From positions 1,674,001 through 1,738,000 of the forward strand of contig NZ_CP056087.1 in assembly GCF_001839655.2 (NCBI RefSeq): a stretch of 64,000 nucleotides of DNA. Reading direction: 5' to 3'. Source of the DNA: Pseudomonas argentinensis. Its GTDB lineage: Bacteria > Pseudomonadota > Gammaproteobacteria > Pseudomonadales > Pseudomonadaceae. Shown here piece after piece: positions 46,343 to 55,364 of the stretch (position 1 is its first letter; each line of letters starts with the position of its first letter). The notes under the pieces are model-generated. The model saw only the letters and a program-made list of their open reading frames with translations. It did no database searches and had not been told where the DNA came from. The position numbers and the translations under genes were made by a program.

Positions 46343-47116
46343 TCACTGCCCCGGAACGTCCTTGCGCAGTTTGACCGGCTCCGGGTCGGCCTTGCCTTCG
46401 GCGCGGCGGCGGGCGGTGCGCATGCGGATGTTCAGCGCTTCCACGGCCAGGGAGAAGGCCATGGCGAAGTAGACGTAGCCCTTCGGCACGTGGACTTCGA
46501 AGCTCTCGGCGATCAGTACGGTACCGACCACGATGAGGAACGACAGGGCCAGGATCTTCAGGCTAGGGTGCTTCTCGATGAAGTCGCTGATGGTGCCGGC
46601 GCAGATCATCATGACGATGACCGCAACGATGATGGCCGCGACCATGACCGGTACGTGGGAGACCATGCCCACTGCGGTGATCACCGAATCCAGCGAGAAT
46701 ACGATGTCGATGATGGCGATCTGGATGATGGTGCCGAGGAACTGCTTGCCGGCGCCCGAGGGCTGCTCGGGGCTTTCTTCCTCGCCTTCCATGCCGTGGT
46801 AGATCTCGGTGCTGCTCTTCCACAGCAGGAACAGGCCACCGAAGAACAGGATCAGGTCACGGCCGGAAATGCCCTGGCCGAACAGGTGGAACAGGTCGGT
46901 GGTCAGGCGCATGATCCAGGTGATGGAGAGCAGCAGCAGGATGCGCGTGACCATGGCCAGGGCCAGGCCGAAGAAGCGGGTGCGCGCCTGCAGGTGCGGC
47001 GGCATGCGCGACACCAGAATGGCGATCATGATGATGTTGTCGATGCCCAGAACGATTTCCAGGGCAGTCAAAGTCAGGAAAGCAACCCAGATCTCCGGGT
47101 TGGTGAGCCATTCCAT
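46343..47116 (-). CDS. TerC-family integral membrane protein
   Basis: A 257-residue protein with seven or more transmembrane helices. The start at 47116 (MEWLTNPEIWVAFLTLTALE) has AAGGA upstream and is preferred to a longer frame at 47158. The conserved acidic, metal-binding-type patches are ALEIVLGIDNIIMIAIL in helix 1 and IAIIDIVFSLDSVITAVG in the middle. TerC proteins take part in metal (Mn2+) efflux, tellurite resistance and metallation of exported proteins. The specific job here is unknown. A basic tail (RMRTARRRAEGKADPEP) is cytoplasmic. It shares a terminator with prfH. Confidence 0.92.
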   Translation of the reverse strand: MEWLTNPEIWVAFLTLTALEIVLGIDNIIMIAILVSRMPPHLQARTRFFGLALAMVTRILLLLSITWIMRLTTDLFHLFGQGISGRDLILFFGGLFLLWKSSTEIYHGMEGEEESPEQPSGAGKQFLGTIIQIAIIDIVFSLDSVITAVGMVSHVPVMVAAIIVAVIVMMICAGTISDFIEKHPSLKILALSFLIVVGTVLIAESFEVHVPKGYVYFAMAFSLAVEALNIRMRTARRRAEGKADPEPVKLRKDVPGQ

Positions 47117-47218
47117 TAGAGGTTCCTTGTGGGTGAATAGAACACTGGCGCGAGGCATCGGCCGGGATGCCGAAGTCTAGCGCCAGTGATGTGAAAATTT
47201 CGTCAAAATGTTTGCAGG

Positions 47219-48523
47219 TCAGCTACCGAACAGCGGAAACACGCCCAGCACCAGGGCGGCAGCCAGGATCGCCATGCACACCAGCACCGCCCACTTGAGG
47301 GTGAAGCGCTGCAGGTCGCCGAATTCGATCTTGGCCAGGCCGATCAGCAGGTAGGTCGAGGGCACCAGTGGGCTGAGCAGGTGCACCGGCTGGCCGACGA
47401 TCGAGGCACGGGCCATTTCCACGGCGCTGATGCCGTAGCCGGAAGCGGCCTGGTTCAGCACCGGCAGGATGCCGTAGTAGAACGCATCGTTGGACATGAA
47501 GAAGGTGAACGGCAGGCTCACCAATGCGGTGATCACCGCCAGGTGCGGGCCGAGGGCGTCCGGGATCACTGCCAGCAGGCTCTTGGACATGGCGTCGACC
47601 ATGCCGGTGCCGCTGAGGATGCCGGTGAAGATACCGGCCGCGAAGATCAGGCCGACCACCGCCAGCACGTTACCGGCATGGGCGGCGATGCGATCCTTCT
47701 GCTGCTGCAGGCAGGGGTAGTTGATGATCATGGCGATGCTGAAGGCGATCATGAACAGTACCGGCATCGGCAGCAGGCCGGCGATCAGGGTGGTCATCAG
47801 CACGATGGTCAGCAGGGCGTTGATCAGGATCAGCTTCGGGCGACGGGCCTCGGGGAACTGGGACACGCTGATCTCGTCCTGGGTGATCTTGCCTTCCGGC
47901 AGTTGCAGCACGCCCAGGCGCTTGCGCTCACGCAGGCCATAGAGGTACGCCACGCCGAACAGCACGATGGCGCCGACGATCATGCCCGGAATCATCGGCA
48001 CGAAGACGTCCGACGGGTCCACGTGCAGGGCGCTGGCCGCACGAGCGGTGGGGCCGCCCCAGGGGGTCATGTTCATGATGCCGCCGGCCATGATGATCAG
48101 GCCGGCCATGATGGTCGGGCTCATCTTCAGGCGGCTGTACAGCGGCAGCATGGCGCCGACGCAGATCATGTAGGTGGTCGAGCCGTCGCCATCGAGGGAC
48201 ACGATCAGCGCCAGGGCCACGGTACCGACGGCGACCTTCAGCGGGTCGCCCTTGACCATCCTGAGGATCAGGCGCACGGGTGGGTCGAACAGGCCCGAGT
48301 CGATCATGATGGCGAAGTAGAGGATGGCGAACATCAGCATCACGCCGGTGGGCGCGAGCTTGCTGATGCCTTCGAGCATCATCGGGCCGATCTGCGCGGC
48401 GAAGCCGCCGATCAGGGCGAAGATGATCGGGATGATGATCAGGGCGATCAGCGCCGACAGGCGCTTGCTCATGATCAGGTACATGAAGGTCGAGACCATG
48501 GCGAAGCCAAGGAAGGTAAGCAT
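47219..48523 (-). CDS. CitMHS-family divalent-metal citrate:H+ symporter
   Basis: A 434-residue inner-membrane transporter with about twelve helices. The family signature is clear in KVAVGTVALALIVSLDGDGS and TYMICVGAMLPLYSRLKM, with GGIMNMTPWGGPTARAASAL in the middle and SNDAFYYGILPVLNQAASGYG near the end. These proteins import citrate complexed with Mg2+ or Ca2+. GGAG lies about 7 bases before the ATG. No two-component citrate sensor sits next to it in this window. The 307 bases upstream should hold its promoter. Confidence 0.93.
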   Translation of the reverse strand: MLTFLGFAMVSTFMYLIMSKRLSALIALIIIPIIFALIGGFAAQIGPMMLEGISKLAPTGVMLMFAILYFAIMIDSGLFDPPVRLILRMVKGDPLKVAVGTVALALIVSLDGDGSTTYMICVGAMLPLYSRLKMSPTIMAGLIIMAGGIMNMTPWGGPTARAASALHVDPSDVFVPMIPGMIVGAIVLFGVAYLYGLRERKRLGVLQLPEGKITQDEISVSQFPEARRPKLILINALLTIVLMTTLIAGLLPMPVLFMIAFSIAMIINYPCLQQQKDRIAAHAGNVLAVVGLIFAAGIFTGILSGTGMVDAMSKSLLAVIPDALGPHLAVITALVSLPFTFFMSNDAFYYGILPVLNQAASGYGISAVEMARASIVGQPVHLLSPLVPSTYLLIGLAKIEFGDLQRFTLKWAVLVCMAILAAALVLGVFPLFGS

Positions 48524-48830
48524 GGAGATTCTCCGGACGTGATTCGGCTAGGGGCGGGTAAGGCGCGAGTGGCTAGCGTTGAGGCGAGCGGAGTGGATCA
48601 GGCAGGCGTGAGGAACTGAGGCGGAACATGGTTAATCACCTGTTTTGTTCTTGTTGACGGTAGCTGCGGGCCTCACTGGCGGCAGCTCATCGACCGATCT
48701 GTGTCGGTCAGCGGGGCGATGCTAGACCACGAAGCTTTCAGCCAGCTTTCGCCGATTCGCGGTCGGCGAGGGGCGGCCAATGGTTATTCGCGCCGCCCAC
48801 GCGTGCCCCGAGGCCCGCGTCGCGGGCGGG
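48524..48830. other. 307-base gap between the AEC and citrate-transporter genes
   Basis: No convincing gene is present. The right part contains small GC-rich inverted repeats (for example CCCGCG/CGCGGG near 48810-48828) just past the AEC stop, which may end that transcript. The AT-richer stretch around 48630-48655 is the likely promoter region for the citrate transporter. Confidence 0.4.
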
Positions 48831-49745
48831 CTAGAGCAGATGTTCGAGGAGCGACAGCACCGCCACCAGCGAAGCGGCGGCCAGCAGGTGCTGAAAGGTG
48901 ATGATGCCGGCCATCAGGTTGGCATCGCCGCCCAGCTGGCGGGTCAGCACGTAGGCGGTCGGCGCGGTAGGCAGGGCGAAGAACAGCACCAGCACGGTGC
49001 TTTCCATGGTCGGCAGTTGCAGGCCGTAGGCCACCGCCAGGGCCAGCAGCGGCATCAGCAGCAGGCGCAGCAGGCTGTTCCAGGCCAGGGCCGGCACCTC
49101 GCCGCCCAGCTGTTCGGGCTTCAGCGCGGCGCCCACGCACAGCAGGCCCAGCGGCAGGCTGGCGGCGGCGAGCAGGCTGAGCAGCCGGCCGCTGCCGCCG
49201 GGCAAGCCCAGGCCGCTCAGGTTGACCAGCGCACCGGCCAGGCAGGCCAGGATCAGCGGGTTGCGGAGGATCGGCAGCAGCAGGCCGCGTGCGCTGACCC
49301 CGCGCTCGGCGGTCAGCGACCAGACCGACAGCACGTTGACGGCCGGCACCATCAGCGCCAGCATCAAGGCGGCCAGGGTCAGGCCCGGCTGGCCGAACAG
49401 GCTGCCCACGGCGGCCAGGCCCAGGTAGGTGTTGAAGCGCAGGATGCCCTGGCTGAAGGCGCCGAAGCGTGCCGCCGGCCAGCCGCGCAGGCGGCGTACG
49501 ATCAGCAGGGCCAGCCAGGCGATGCCCAGGCCGAGCAGCACGGCCAGGGCCATGCGCGGCAGCTGCGGGTTGTCCAGCGGCGCGGTGGCCAGGCTGTTGA
49601 ACAGCAGCGCGGGGAACAGGATGAAGTAGTTGAGGCGTTCGGCGCCCGGCCAGAAGGCTTCGTTGGGGAAGCCGCGACGGCTGAGCACGTAGCCGCCGAC
49701 GATCAGCGCGAAGAGTGGCCAGAGGGCCAAGAGCAGGTCGGTCAC
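48831..49745 (-). CDS. AEC-family (auxin efflux carrier-like) transporter
   Basis: A 304-residue protein starting at GTG 49745, with about ten transmembrane helices in two halves (LLALWPLFALIVGGYVLSRR at the start; VLVLFFALPTAPTAYVLTRQ in the last quarter). The PTAPTAYVLTRQLGGDANLMAG block is the conserved C-terminal motif of bacterial AEC permeases, which carry dicarboxylates such as malate or malonate. The substrate cannot be told here. It is divergent from the GFA gene at 49836 with 90 bases between. Confidence 0.9.
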   Translation of the reverse strand: MTDLLLALWPLFALIVGGYVLSRRGFPNEAFWPGAERLNYFILFPALLFNSLATAPLDNPQLPRMALAVLLGLGIAWLALLIVRRLRGWPAARFGAFSQGILRFNTYLGLAAVGSLFGQPGLTLAALMLALMVPAVNVLSVWSLTAERGVSARGLLLPILRNPLILACLAGALVNLSGLGLPGGSGRLLSLLAAASLPLGLLCVGAALKPEQLGGEVPALAWNSLLRLLLMPLLALAVAYGLQLPTMESTVLVLFFALPTAPTAYVLTRQLGGDANLMAGIITFQHLLAAASLVAVLSLLEHLL

Positions 49746-49835
49746 GGGAGCCCCCGGTGGTGGTGAGGGTGCATCTTCGCCAGTACCGATCGATCAGGCA
49801 AGCCGGGACATCACGGCGTTTCAAGGAGAGTGAAA

Positions 49836-50240
49836 ATGAGCGATCTGCATCAGGGCGGCTGCCAGTGCGGGGCCTTGCGTTACCAGTTCCGGGCACCGTT
49901 GCGCGATATCGCCCACTGTCACTGTTCGATCTGCCGGCGCAGCACCGGCGGCATCCTGGTGACCTGGATCACCGTGCCGCTGGCCGCCTTTACCTGGCTG
50001 CATGGCGAGCCGGCGCGCTTCGCCTCCTCGCCGAGCTGCGAGCGCTATTTCTGCCCGACCTGCGGCGCTCACCTGGCGCTGTTCACCAGCTTGAGCCCGC
50101 ACAGCCTGGACGTGACCGTCGCCACCCTGGATCACCCCGAACACGCCGCCGCCGACCGGCATATCTGGACCCAGAGCCGCCTGCCCTGGCTGGCGGTCGA
50201 CCCCCGGCTGCCGCAGGAACAGCAGGAGCACATCGACTAG
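49836..50240 (+). CDS. GFA-family (CENP-V/GFA domain) zinc-binding protein
   Basis: A 134-residue single-domain protein. Zinc ligands appear in HQGGCQCGALRYQF, IAHCHCSICRRSTGGILVTW and RYFCPTCGAHLALF. The ATG at 49836 has AAGGAG 7 bases upstream; a GTG 6 bases earlier is too close to that site. Sequence similarity to the other GFA protein at 12359 is limited to the cysteine framework. It may process small S-hydroxymethyl adducts as proposed for the family, but enzymatic roles are mostly untested. Confidence 0.88.
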   Translation: MSDLHQGGCQCGALRYQFRAPLRDIAHCHCSICRRSTGGILVTWITVPLAAFTWLHGEPARFASSPSCERYFCPTCGAHLALFTSLSPHSLDVTVATLDHPEHAAADRHIWTQSRLPWLAVDPRLPQEQQEHID

Positions 50241-50476
50241 CGCGGCAGGTCAAGTAAGCCGCGACGGTAAGCGGTCGGCCGGCATTAGCTGGCGCGCCGG
50301 CCCTGATTAAAGAATGAATGTCGCGCGCCGATTACCCCTTTGTACTCGTCTATTGCCTACCGTGCCGCATGCCACATGCGTCCCCCTGTTCAACGTGCCG
50401 CGCAGACGGCGTGACAACAGGCAACTCTTTCGCTTCGCTATCGAACTGCCGAAGTATCTTGAATAGGTGACACACC

Positions 50477-52438
50477 GTGCTCAGAAACATCCCGTTGAGC
50501 CTCAAGCTCCTGCTGATCCTCGCCTGCCCGCTGCTGGGCTTTCTCTGGCTCGCCGCCCTGGAGGTCAACGACAGCTACCAGACGCTTCAGGAGATGGACC
50601 ACACCCAGGAGGCCAGCGTCGTCGCGCAGAAGGTCAGCCAGCTGATTACCGTGTTGCAGCGCGAGCGTGGCGCCAGTGGCGTGTTCCTGGGCAGCCAGGG
50701 CAAGACCATGCAGGACGTGCTGCTGCACATGCGCGGCCAGACCGACACCGCCCTGGCCGATGCGCGCACCCTGGCCGGCAGCGCCGATGCCGGGCTGGAT
50801 GAAGCGCTGGCCACCCTGGGCGGGCTGGATGCCATGCGTGGGCAGATCGACAAGCTGGCGATCAACAACCGCGAATCCGGTGCCCGCTTCACCGATATCA
50901 TCCGCAAGCTGATCGGCTATACCCATGCCGTCGAGCGTTCGGTCACCGACCCGACGTTGTCGCGCGCCCTGTCGTCGCTCAACCAGTTCATCGAAATGAA
51001 GGAGCGTGCCGGCCGCGAGCGCGCCATGCTCGGCGTGGTATTCAACCAGGATCGTTTCGACGCCGAGCTGCTCTCCACCTTCAGCCGCAACCTGGGCGAG
51101 TTCACCGCCTATTCGGAGGGCTTTCGCCGCAATGCCTCGGCCGAATTCGTGGGCAAGCTCGATGAGAAAATGCAGCAGCCCAGTGGCCTCGAAGTGGCAC
51201 GCCTGCAGAAACTGGCCTTCGAAACCCCGCTCGGCCAGCCGCTGGGCGTCAAGGCCACCGACTGGTTCCAGACTTCCACCAACCGCATCGACCTGATGGG
51301 CGAAGTGGAAAGCGAGCTGGGGCAGAGCGTCGGCGACCTGGCCGCCCAGGCGCGGGCCAAGGCCTCGACCATGCTGTGGATGACGGCCATCGGCGTGCTG
51401 GTCGCCATGGTCGTGGTGGCCGTGCTGTCCTACCTGATCATCCACAACATCAAGCTGGCCGTGGGCGAGGCCAACCGTGCCCTGCTGTCGCTGTCCCAGC
51501 GCGACCTGACCGCCCGTTCGGCCTACGTCGGCAAGGACGAGTTCGGCGAGATCACCCGCAACCTCAACATCATGGCCGAGGAACTGACGCAGATCGTCCA
51601 GCAAATCGGCTCGGCCACCGCCCAGGTCGCTACCGCCGCCGAGGAGTGCTCGGCCGTGACCCTGCAGACCAGCAACAGCCTGGAGCGCCAGCGCCAGGGC
51701 ACCGAGCTGGTGGTCACCGCCATCAACGAGATGAGCGCCACGGTGCGCGAGGTGGCGCAGAGCACCAACGATGCCGCGGAAATGTCGCGCCAGGTCAACG
51801 TCAACACCACCCAGGGCCGCCAGGAAATCGAGCGCACCGTCGAGGTGATCCGTGAACTGTCGACCCAGGCCGACGATACCGCGCGCATCATCGGCGACCT
51901 CAAGCAGGAGAGCGACTCGATCTCCTCGGTGCTCGACGTGATTCGCGGCATCGCCGACCAGACCAACCTGCTGGCCCTCAACGCGGCCATCGAAGCGGCG
52001 CGCGCCGGTGATCACGGCCGCGGCTTCGCGGTGGTGGCCTCCGAGGTGCGTACCCTGGCGCAGAAGACCCAGGAGTCCACCGGCAACATCCAGGAGATGA
52101 TCGCCAACCTGCAGCGCGGCTCCGACCTGGCCACCCAGTCCATGCAGGAAACCCTCGGCAAGGCCCGTGCCGGCGCCAGCAACATCGAGCGCGCCGGCGA
52201 CCTGCTGGCCGAGATCGCCTCGGGGGTGTCCAGCATCAGCGACCGCAACATGCAGATCGCCGCCGCCGCCGAAGAGCAGAGCGCGGTGGCCGAGGACATC
52301 AACCGCAACGTGGTGGAGATCAACGACGTGGCCATCCAGGTCAGCTCCGGTGCCGAGCAGACCGCCGTGACCAGCCAGGAGCTGGCGCGCCTGGCCGATC
52401 ACCAGCAGAAACTGGTGAGCCGCTTCCGCCTGGCCTGA
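50477..52438 (+). CDS. Methyl-accepting chemotaxis protein with NIT (nitrate/nitrite-sensing-like) domain
   Basis: A 653-residue receptor starting at GTG 50477 with AGGTGA upstream. A first transmembrane helix ([20 protein letters not shown]) is followed by a periplasmic NIT domain (about 50-295) opening with [20 protein letters not shown]. After a second helix ([22 protein letters not shown]) come a HAMP domain (about 320-370) and a long signalling coiled coil with the tip [20 protein letters not shown], then [20 protein letters not shown]. No C-terminal CheR-binding pentapeptide is present. NIT domains often detect nitrate or nitrite. A lone receiver protein follows 144 bases downstream. 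Confidence 0.94.
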   Translation: MLRNIPLSLKLLLILACPLLGFLWLAALEVNDSYQTLQEMDHTQEASVVAQKVSQLITVLQRERGASGVFLGSQGKTMQDVLLHMRGQTDTALADARTLAGSADAGLDEALATLGGLDAMRGQIDKLAINNRESGARFTDIIRKLIGYTHAVERSVTDPTLSRALSSLNQFIEMKERAGRERAMLGVVFNQDRFDAELLSTFSRNLGEFTAYSEGFRRNASAEFVGKLDEKMQQPSGLEVARLQKLAFETPLGQPLGVKATDWFQTSTNRIDLMGEVESELGQSVGDLAAQARAKASTMLWMTAIGVLVAMVVVAVLSYLIIHNIKLAVGEANRALLSLSQRDLTARSAYVGKDEFGEITRNLNIMAEELTQIVQQIGSATAQVATAAEECSAVTLQTSNSLERQRQGTELVVTAINEMSATVREVAQSTNDAAEMSRQVNVNTTQGRQEIERTVEVIRELSTQADDTARIIGDLKQESDSISSVLDVIRGIADQTNLLALNAAIEAARAGDHGRGFAVVASEVRTLAQKTQESTGNIQEMIANLQRGSDLATQSMQETLGKARAGASNIERAGDLLAEIASGVSSISDRNMQIAAAAEEQSAVAEDINRNVVEINDVAIQVSSGAEQTAVTSQELARLADHQQKLVSRFRLA

Positions 52439-52582
52439 TCGGGCCCTGGCGACCCGTTGCCCGCCGATCTGGCGGGCCACGACCCAGCCTGGCGAATGCC
52501 GCCAGTCGACGCCATGAAAAATTAATGAAATCTTGCCCGGCGGCGCCGGTCAGAGCCTGACCCTTACTGCTGGATCCCTGCA

Positions 52583-52972
52583 ATGCCATTGATAGTCATA
52601 GCCGAAGACGAACGCTCGATCAGAGAGCTGCTTGTGGAAATCTTCGAAGATGAAGGCCATGAGGTCAAAGCCTTCCCCTGTGCTGACGACGCCTGGGATT
52701 ACCTCTCCAGCAGCGACGGCCAGGTGGACATGGTGCTCACCGATTTCAGCATGCCCGGCGACATCGACGGGATCTTTCTCGCCCACCTGATACGTGACCG
52801 TTTCCCGGACCTGCCGATCATCATCTCCTCGGGCTTCCTGGAAGGCACCAGCGATTTCGACGGCCTCAACGTGGCCGTGATCCCCAAGCCCTGGAGCGTC
52901 AGCCAGTTGCTCGCCATGTGCGCGACGATGACCCCAGGCAAGGCGCAACGGCCCGGTATCCCCCGCAGCTGA
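52583..52972 (+). CDS. Single-domain response regulator (CheY-like receiver)
   Basis: A 129-residue receiver with no output domain. The acidic pocket is in IVIAEDERSIRELLVE, the phospho-acceptor Asp is in VDMVLTDFSMPGDIDG (about 53), the switch Ser in IIISSGF and the invariant Lys in VIPKPW. The atypical spacing PGDIDGI after the phosphorylation site resembles receivers of hybrid sensory systems. It follows the NIT chemoreceptor and may be an accessory phosphate sink or act on the flagellar or twitching system; that link is positional only. Confidence 0.9.
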   Translation: MPLIVIAEDERSIRELLVEIFEDEGHEVKAFPCADDAWDYLSSSDGQVDMVLTDFSMPGDIDGIFLAHLIRDRFPDLPIIISSGFLEGTSDFDGLNVAVIPKPWSVSQLLAMCATMTPGKAQRPGIPRS

Positions 52973-53074
52973 CCCAGTCGTCGCACCCCTGGCGTGCAGC
53001 ACGACAGCCGAGGGCGCAGAAAACGCAGCGGATATGTAAAATCGCCGCCCCGTTTGACTGCTGGAGATGTCACC

Positions 53075-53398
53075 TTGGCCATTCACTTCTCGCCCTCCTC
53101 GAACACCATCGCCTGTGGGCGCAGCGGCGCAAGCCTGAGCACCACCGAGGATCAGGCGCAGGTTTCCTGCAAGCTGTGCCTGCGGTCGCTGGACAAGGCG
53201 GCTGCGCCGGTCGCGACCAACCGCACCCCGACCCTGGCCGAACTGCGCGCCGCCGCCCGTGCCGCCAAGGCCTCGACACCAGCCAAGCCTGCCGAGCAGT
53301 CGGCCCTGAGCGTCAAGGCCGCCTGGCAGCAGAAACTCGAGCAGCTGCCGGGTCGTAACCGCCTGCCCCGTGGCGCGGCGCGCCAGAACTTCGTATAA
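53075..53398 (+). CDS. Small conserved protein of unknown function
   Basis: A 107-residue frame beginning at TTG 53075 (AIHFSPSSNTIACGRSGASL), preceded by GGAG. An ATG at 52994 would add 27 basic residues. The N-terminal half has three cysteines (ACGRS, then SCKLCLRSL), a possible small metal site. The middle is Ala/Lys-rich, and the C-terminus ends in EQLPGRNRLPRGAARQNFV. No membrane segment is seen. I do not recognise the family. The start codon is the least certain part. Confidence 0.6.
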   Translation: MAIHFSPSSNTIACGRSGASLSTTEDQAQVSCKLCLRSLDKAAAPVATNRTPTLAELRAAARAAKASTPAKPAEQSALSVKAAWQQKLEQLPGRNRLPRGAARQNFV

Positions 53399-53550
53399 GC
53401 CCCGATGCGGCAGGGCCCTGCTGCTCGGCAGCTGCGCCCCCAGCTACCCAAAAACACTGAACCGAAGCGCCCGTCTGGCTACCAACTTGCATGCCTGTCA
53501 GCGCGTCGATTCCGACGCGACGGCGGAGCGCGACGGTTGAGGTGGTATCG

Positions 53551-54519
53551 ATGAAGCAACTTGACCTGCAGGTGGTCCAGCAGGCTCGCAACTGGCTGCA
53601 GCAGGGCCATGGCGTGTGGCTGTGCACGGTGTTGTCCACCTTCGGCTCGGCACCGCGGGCGCCGGGGGCGATGCTGGTGGCGTTGCCGTCCGGCGCCTCC
53701 TGCGGCTCGCTGTCCGGTGGCTGCGTCGAGGAGGATTTTCTCGAGCGTGTGCAGAACGCCGCATTCGCCCCCTGCAACCAGATCGTGCGCTATGGCGAGG
53801 GCGGCCTGACGCCCACCCGTGCGCTGCCCTGCGGCGGCGTGCTGGACGTGCTGGTCGAGTACCTGCAGCCCGGCGAGGCTGCGCTGCGGATGCTTGGCCA
53901 GGCCGAACAGGCGCTCGGCGGTGGCGAGTTGCTGGTGCGCGAGGTGCCGCTGGGTGAGGGCGCCAGCCGCTGCCGACCGGCCAGCATGAGCGACGCGAAG
54001 ATCCAGCGTAGCGCCGAGCAGGTGGCGATTCGCGTCGGCGCCGTGCTGCGCGTGGTGCTGGCCGGCTGGTCGCCGGTGGCCGAATTCTGCGCCGGCTTCG
54101 CCGTGGCCCTGGGTTATGAGGTGATCGTCTGCGACCCGCGTGCCGAGGTCATCGCCGAGGTGAAGATGGCGGGCGTACAGGCCATCGAGATACTGCCGGC
54201 GCGGTTCATCGCCGAGCAGGGCGCCCATGGGGCCACGGCGATCCTGGCCCTGACCCATGACCCGCGCCTGGACGACCCGACCCTGATCGAGGCGGTGCGT
54301 ACCGAGGCCTTCTATATCGGCGCCATGGGCTCCCAGCGCACCAGCGACAAACGCCTGGAGCGGCTGGCGCGCCTCGGTGGTCTGAAGCCCGAGGACATGG
54401 CGCGCATCCACGCGCCCATCGGCCTGCAACTGGGCAGCAAATCCCCGGCGGAAATCGCCCTGGCGACCCTGGCCGACGTGCTGCGCGTCGCCAACGGCAT
54501 CGACCGCGGCGCGCTATAG
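53551..54519 (+). CDS. XdhC-family molybdenum-cofactor maturation/insertion protein
   Basis: A 322-residue XdhC/CoxI-type protein. The ATG at 53551 has GAGG upstream; a frame from 53491 lacks family sequence. The N-terminal CoxI domain has STFGSAPRAPGAMLVALPSG, GSLSGGCVEEDFLERV and YGEGGLTPTRALPCGG. The C-terminal Rossmann domain has VVLAGWSPVAEFCAGFAVAL, LALTHDPRLDDPTLIEAV and YIGAMGSQRTSDKRLERL. XdhC proteins bind and sulfurate the cofactor and load it into molybdenum hydroxylases. The next gene, a MobA-like nucleotidyltransferase, begins 2 bases after its stop. A client enzyme could be the one at the left edge of the window. Confidence 0.92.
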   Translation: MKQLDLQVVQQARNWLQQGHGVWLCTVLSTFGSAPRAPGAMLVALPSGASCGSLSGGCVEEDFLERVQNAAFAPCNQIVRYGEGGLTPTRALPCGGVLDVLVEYLQPGEAALRMLGQAEQALGGGELLVREVPLGEGASRCRPASMSDAKIQRSAEQVAIRVGAVLRVVLAGWSPVAEFCAGFAVALGYEVIVCDPRAEVIAEVKMAGVQAIEILPARFIAEQGAHGATAILALTHDPRLDDPTLIEAVRTEAFYIGAMGSQRTSDKRLERLARLGGLKPEDMARIHAPIGLQLGSKSPAEIALATLADVLRVANGIDRGAL

Positions 54520-54521
54520 CC

Positions 54522-55076
54522 ATGACGAAGAACGGTCCCGTGGTCATCGTCCTTGCTGCAGGACGTGGTGCGCGCTTTCGTGCTTCCGGCGGTGACGGCA
54601 GCAAGCTGCAGGCCGACCTGCACGGCAAGCCGGTGCTCGACCACGTGCTGGCGGCGGTCGAGCGTAGCGGCCTGGCTCACCATGTGGTGCACCGCGCCGC
54701 TGGCGACGGCATGGCCGACTCGATCGCCGCAGGGGTGCGGGCCACGGCAACGGCTTCGGGCTGGCTGATCCTGCCGGGCGATCTGCCGTTGATCAGCGCG
54801 CCAAGCCTGTGCCGCGTGGCCCAGGCGTTGGCGCAGCAGCCAGTGGTAGTGCCGACCTTCGAGGGCCGCAGGGGCCATCCGGTGGGGTTCGCCGGTGAGT
54901 GTTACGCGGCGCTGGCCAGCCTGAGCGGCGAAGCCGGAGGCGCTGCGGTGGTGGAGCATTACCGCTGCGAGGGCCGCGCCCTGCTGGTACCGCTGGATGA
55001 TCCGGGCATCCTCACCGACATCGATACGCTCGCCGATCTGCAGCGGGTCCACGCCCTGCTGGCTGCCGCGACGTAG
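54522..55076 (+). CDS. MobA-like nucleotidyltransferase (MocA type, molybdopterin cytosine dinucleotide synthesis)
   Basis: A 184-residue NTP-transferase-fold protein. The N-terminal nucleotide loop is VIVLAAGRGARFRASGGDGSKL, the metal-binding segment is WLILPGDLPLISAPSL, and the C-terminal block is GHPVGFAGECYAALASLSGE. This variant next to XdhC is usually MocA, which attaches CMP to molybdopterin for xanthine/aldehyde-oxidase-family enzymes, rather than MobA, which attaches GMP. It is co-transcribed with xdhC. Assignment to MCD rather than MGD synthesis is by context. Confidence 0.88.
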   Translation: MTKNGPVVIVLAAGRGARFRASGGDGSKLQADLHGKPVLDHVLAAVERSGLAHHVVHRAAGDGMADSIAAGVRATATASGWLILPGDLPLISAPSLCRVAQALAQQPVVVPTFEGRRGHPVGFAGECYAALASLSGEAGGAAVVEHYRCEGRALLVPLDDPGILTDIDTLADLQRVHALLAAAT

Positions 55077-55240
55077 CGTGCTCAGCGGGCCGCAGCGAAA
55101 AAAGGCAGCCCTCGATTATCACTATCGACGCAAATGATGCGGTGCTCGCGGGCTTTACCGATACCCTGTAACTCGATGAACACAACACCATGGGCGTTCG
55201 CAAGAAGCCGGTGGTCTCTCCGGTTCATCATCCTTTGGTT

Positions 55241-55268
55241 ACCGCCTCTAGTTGGGGCGGTTTTTTTT
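55241..55268 (+). terminator. Rho-independent terminator downstream of the xdhC-mobA pair
   Basis: ACCGCC (55241-55246) pairs with GGCGGT (55256-55261), followed directly by an eight-T run. It lies 165 bases past the MobA-like stop, so either the operon transcript has a long tail or a separate short RNA ends here. Confidence 0.8.
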
Positions 55269-55364
55269 GCCCGGCGAAAATGTCATGCATGTGAAGTGCA
55301 CCCGTGGATGGTCGAGGTGTCACACTGGGCGGCTTGCGATCCATCCTAAAGGGGCGAGATAACG

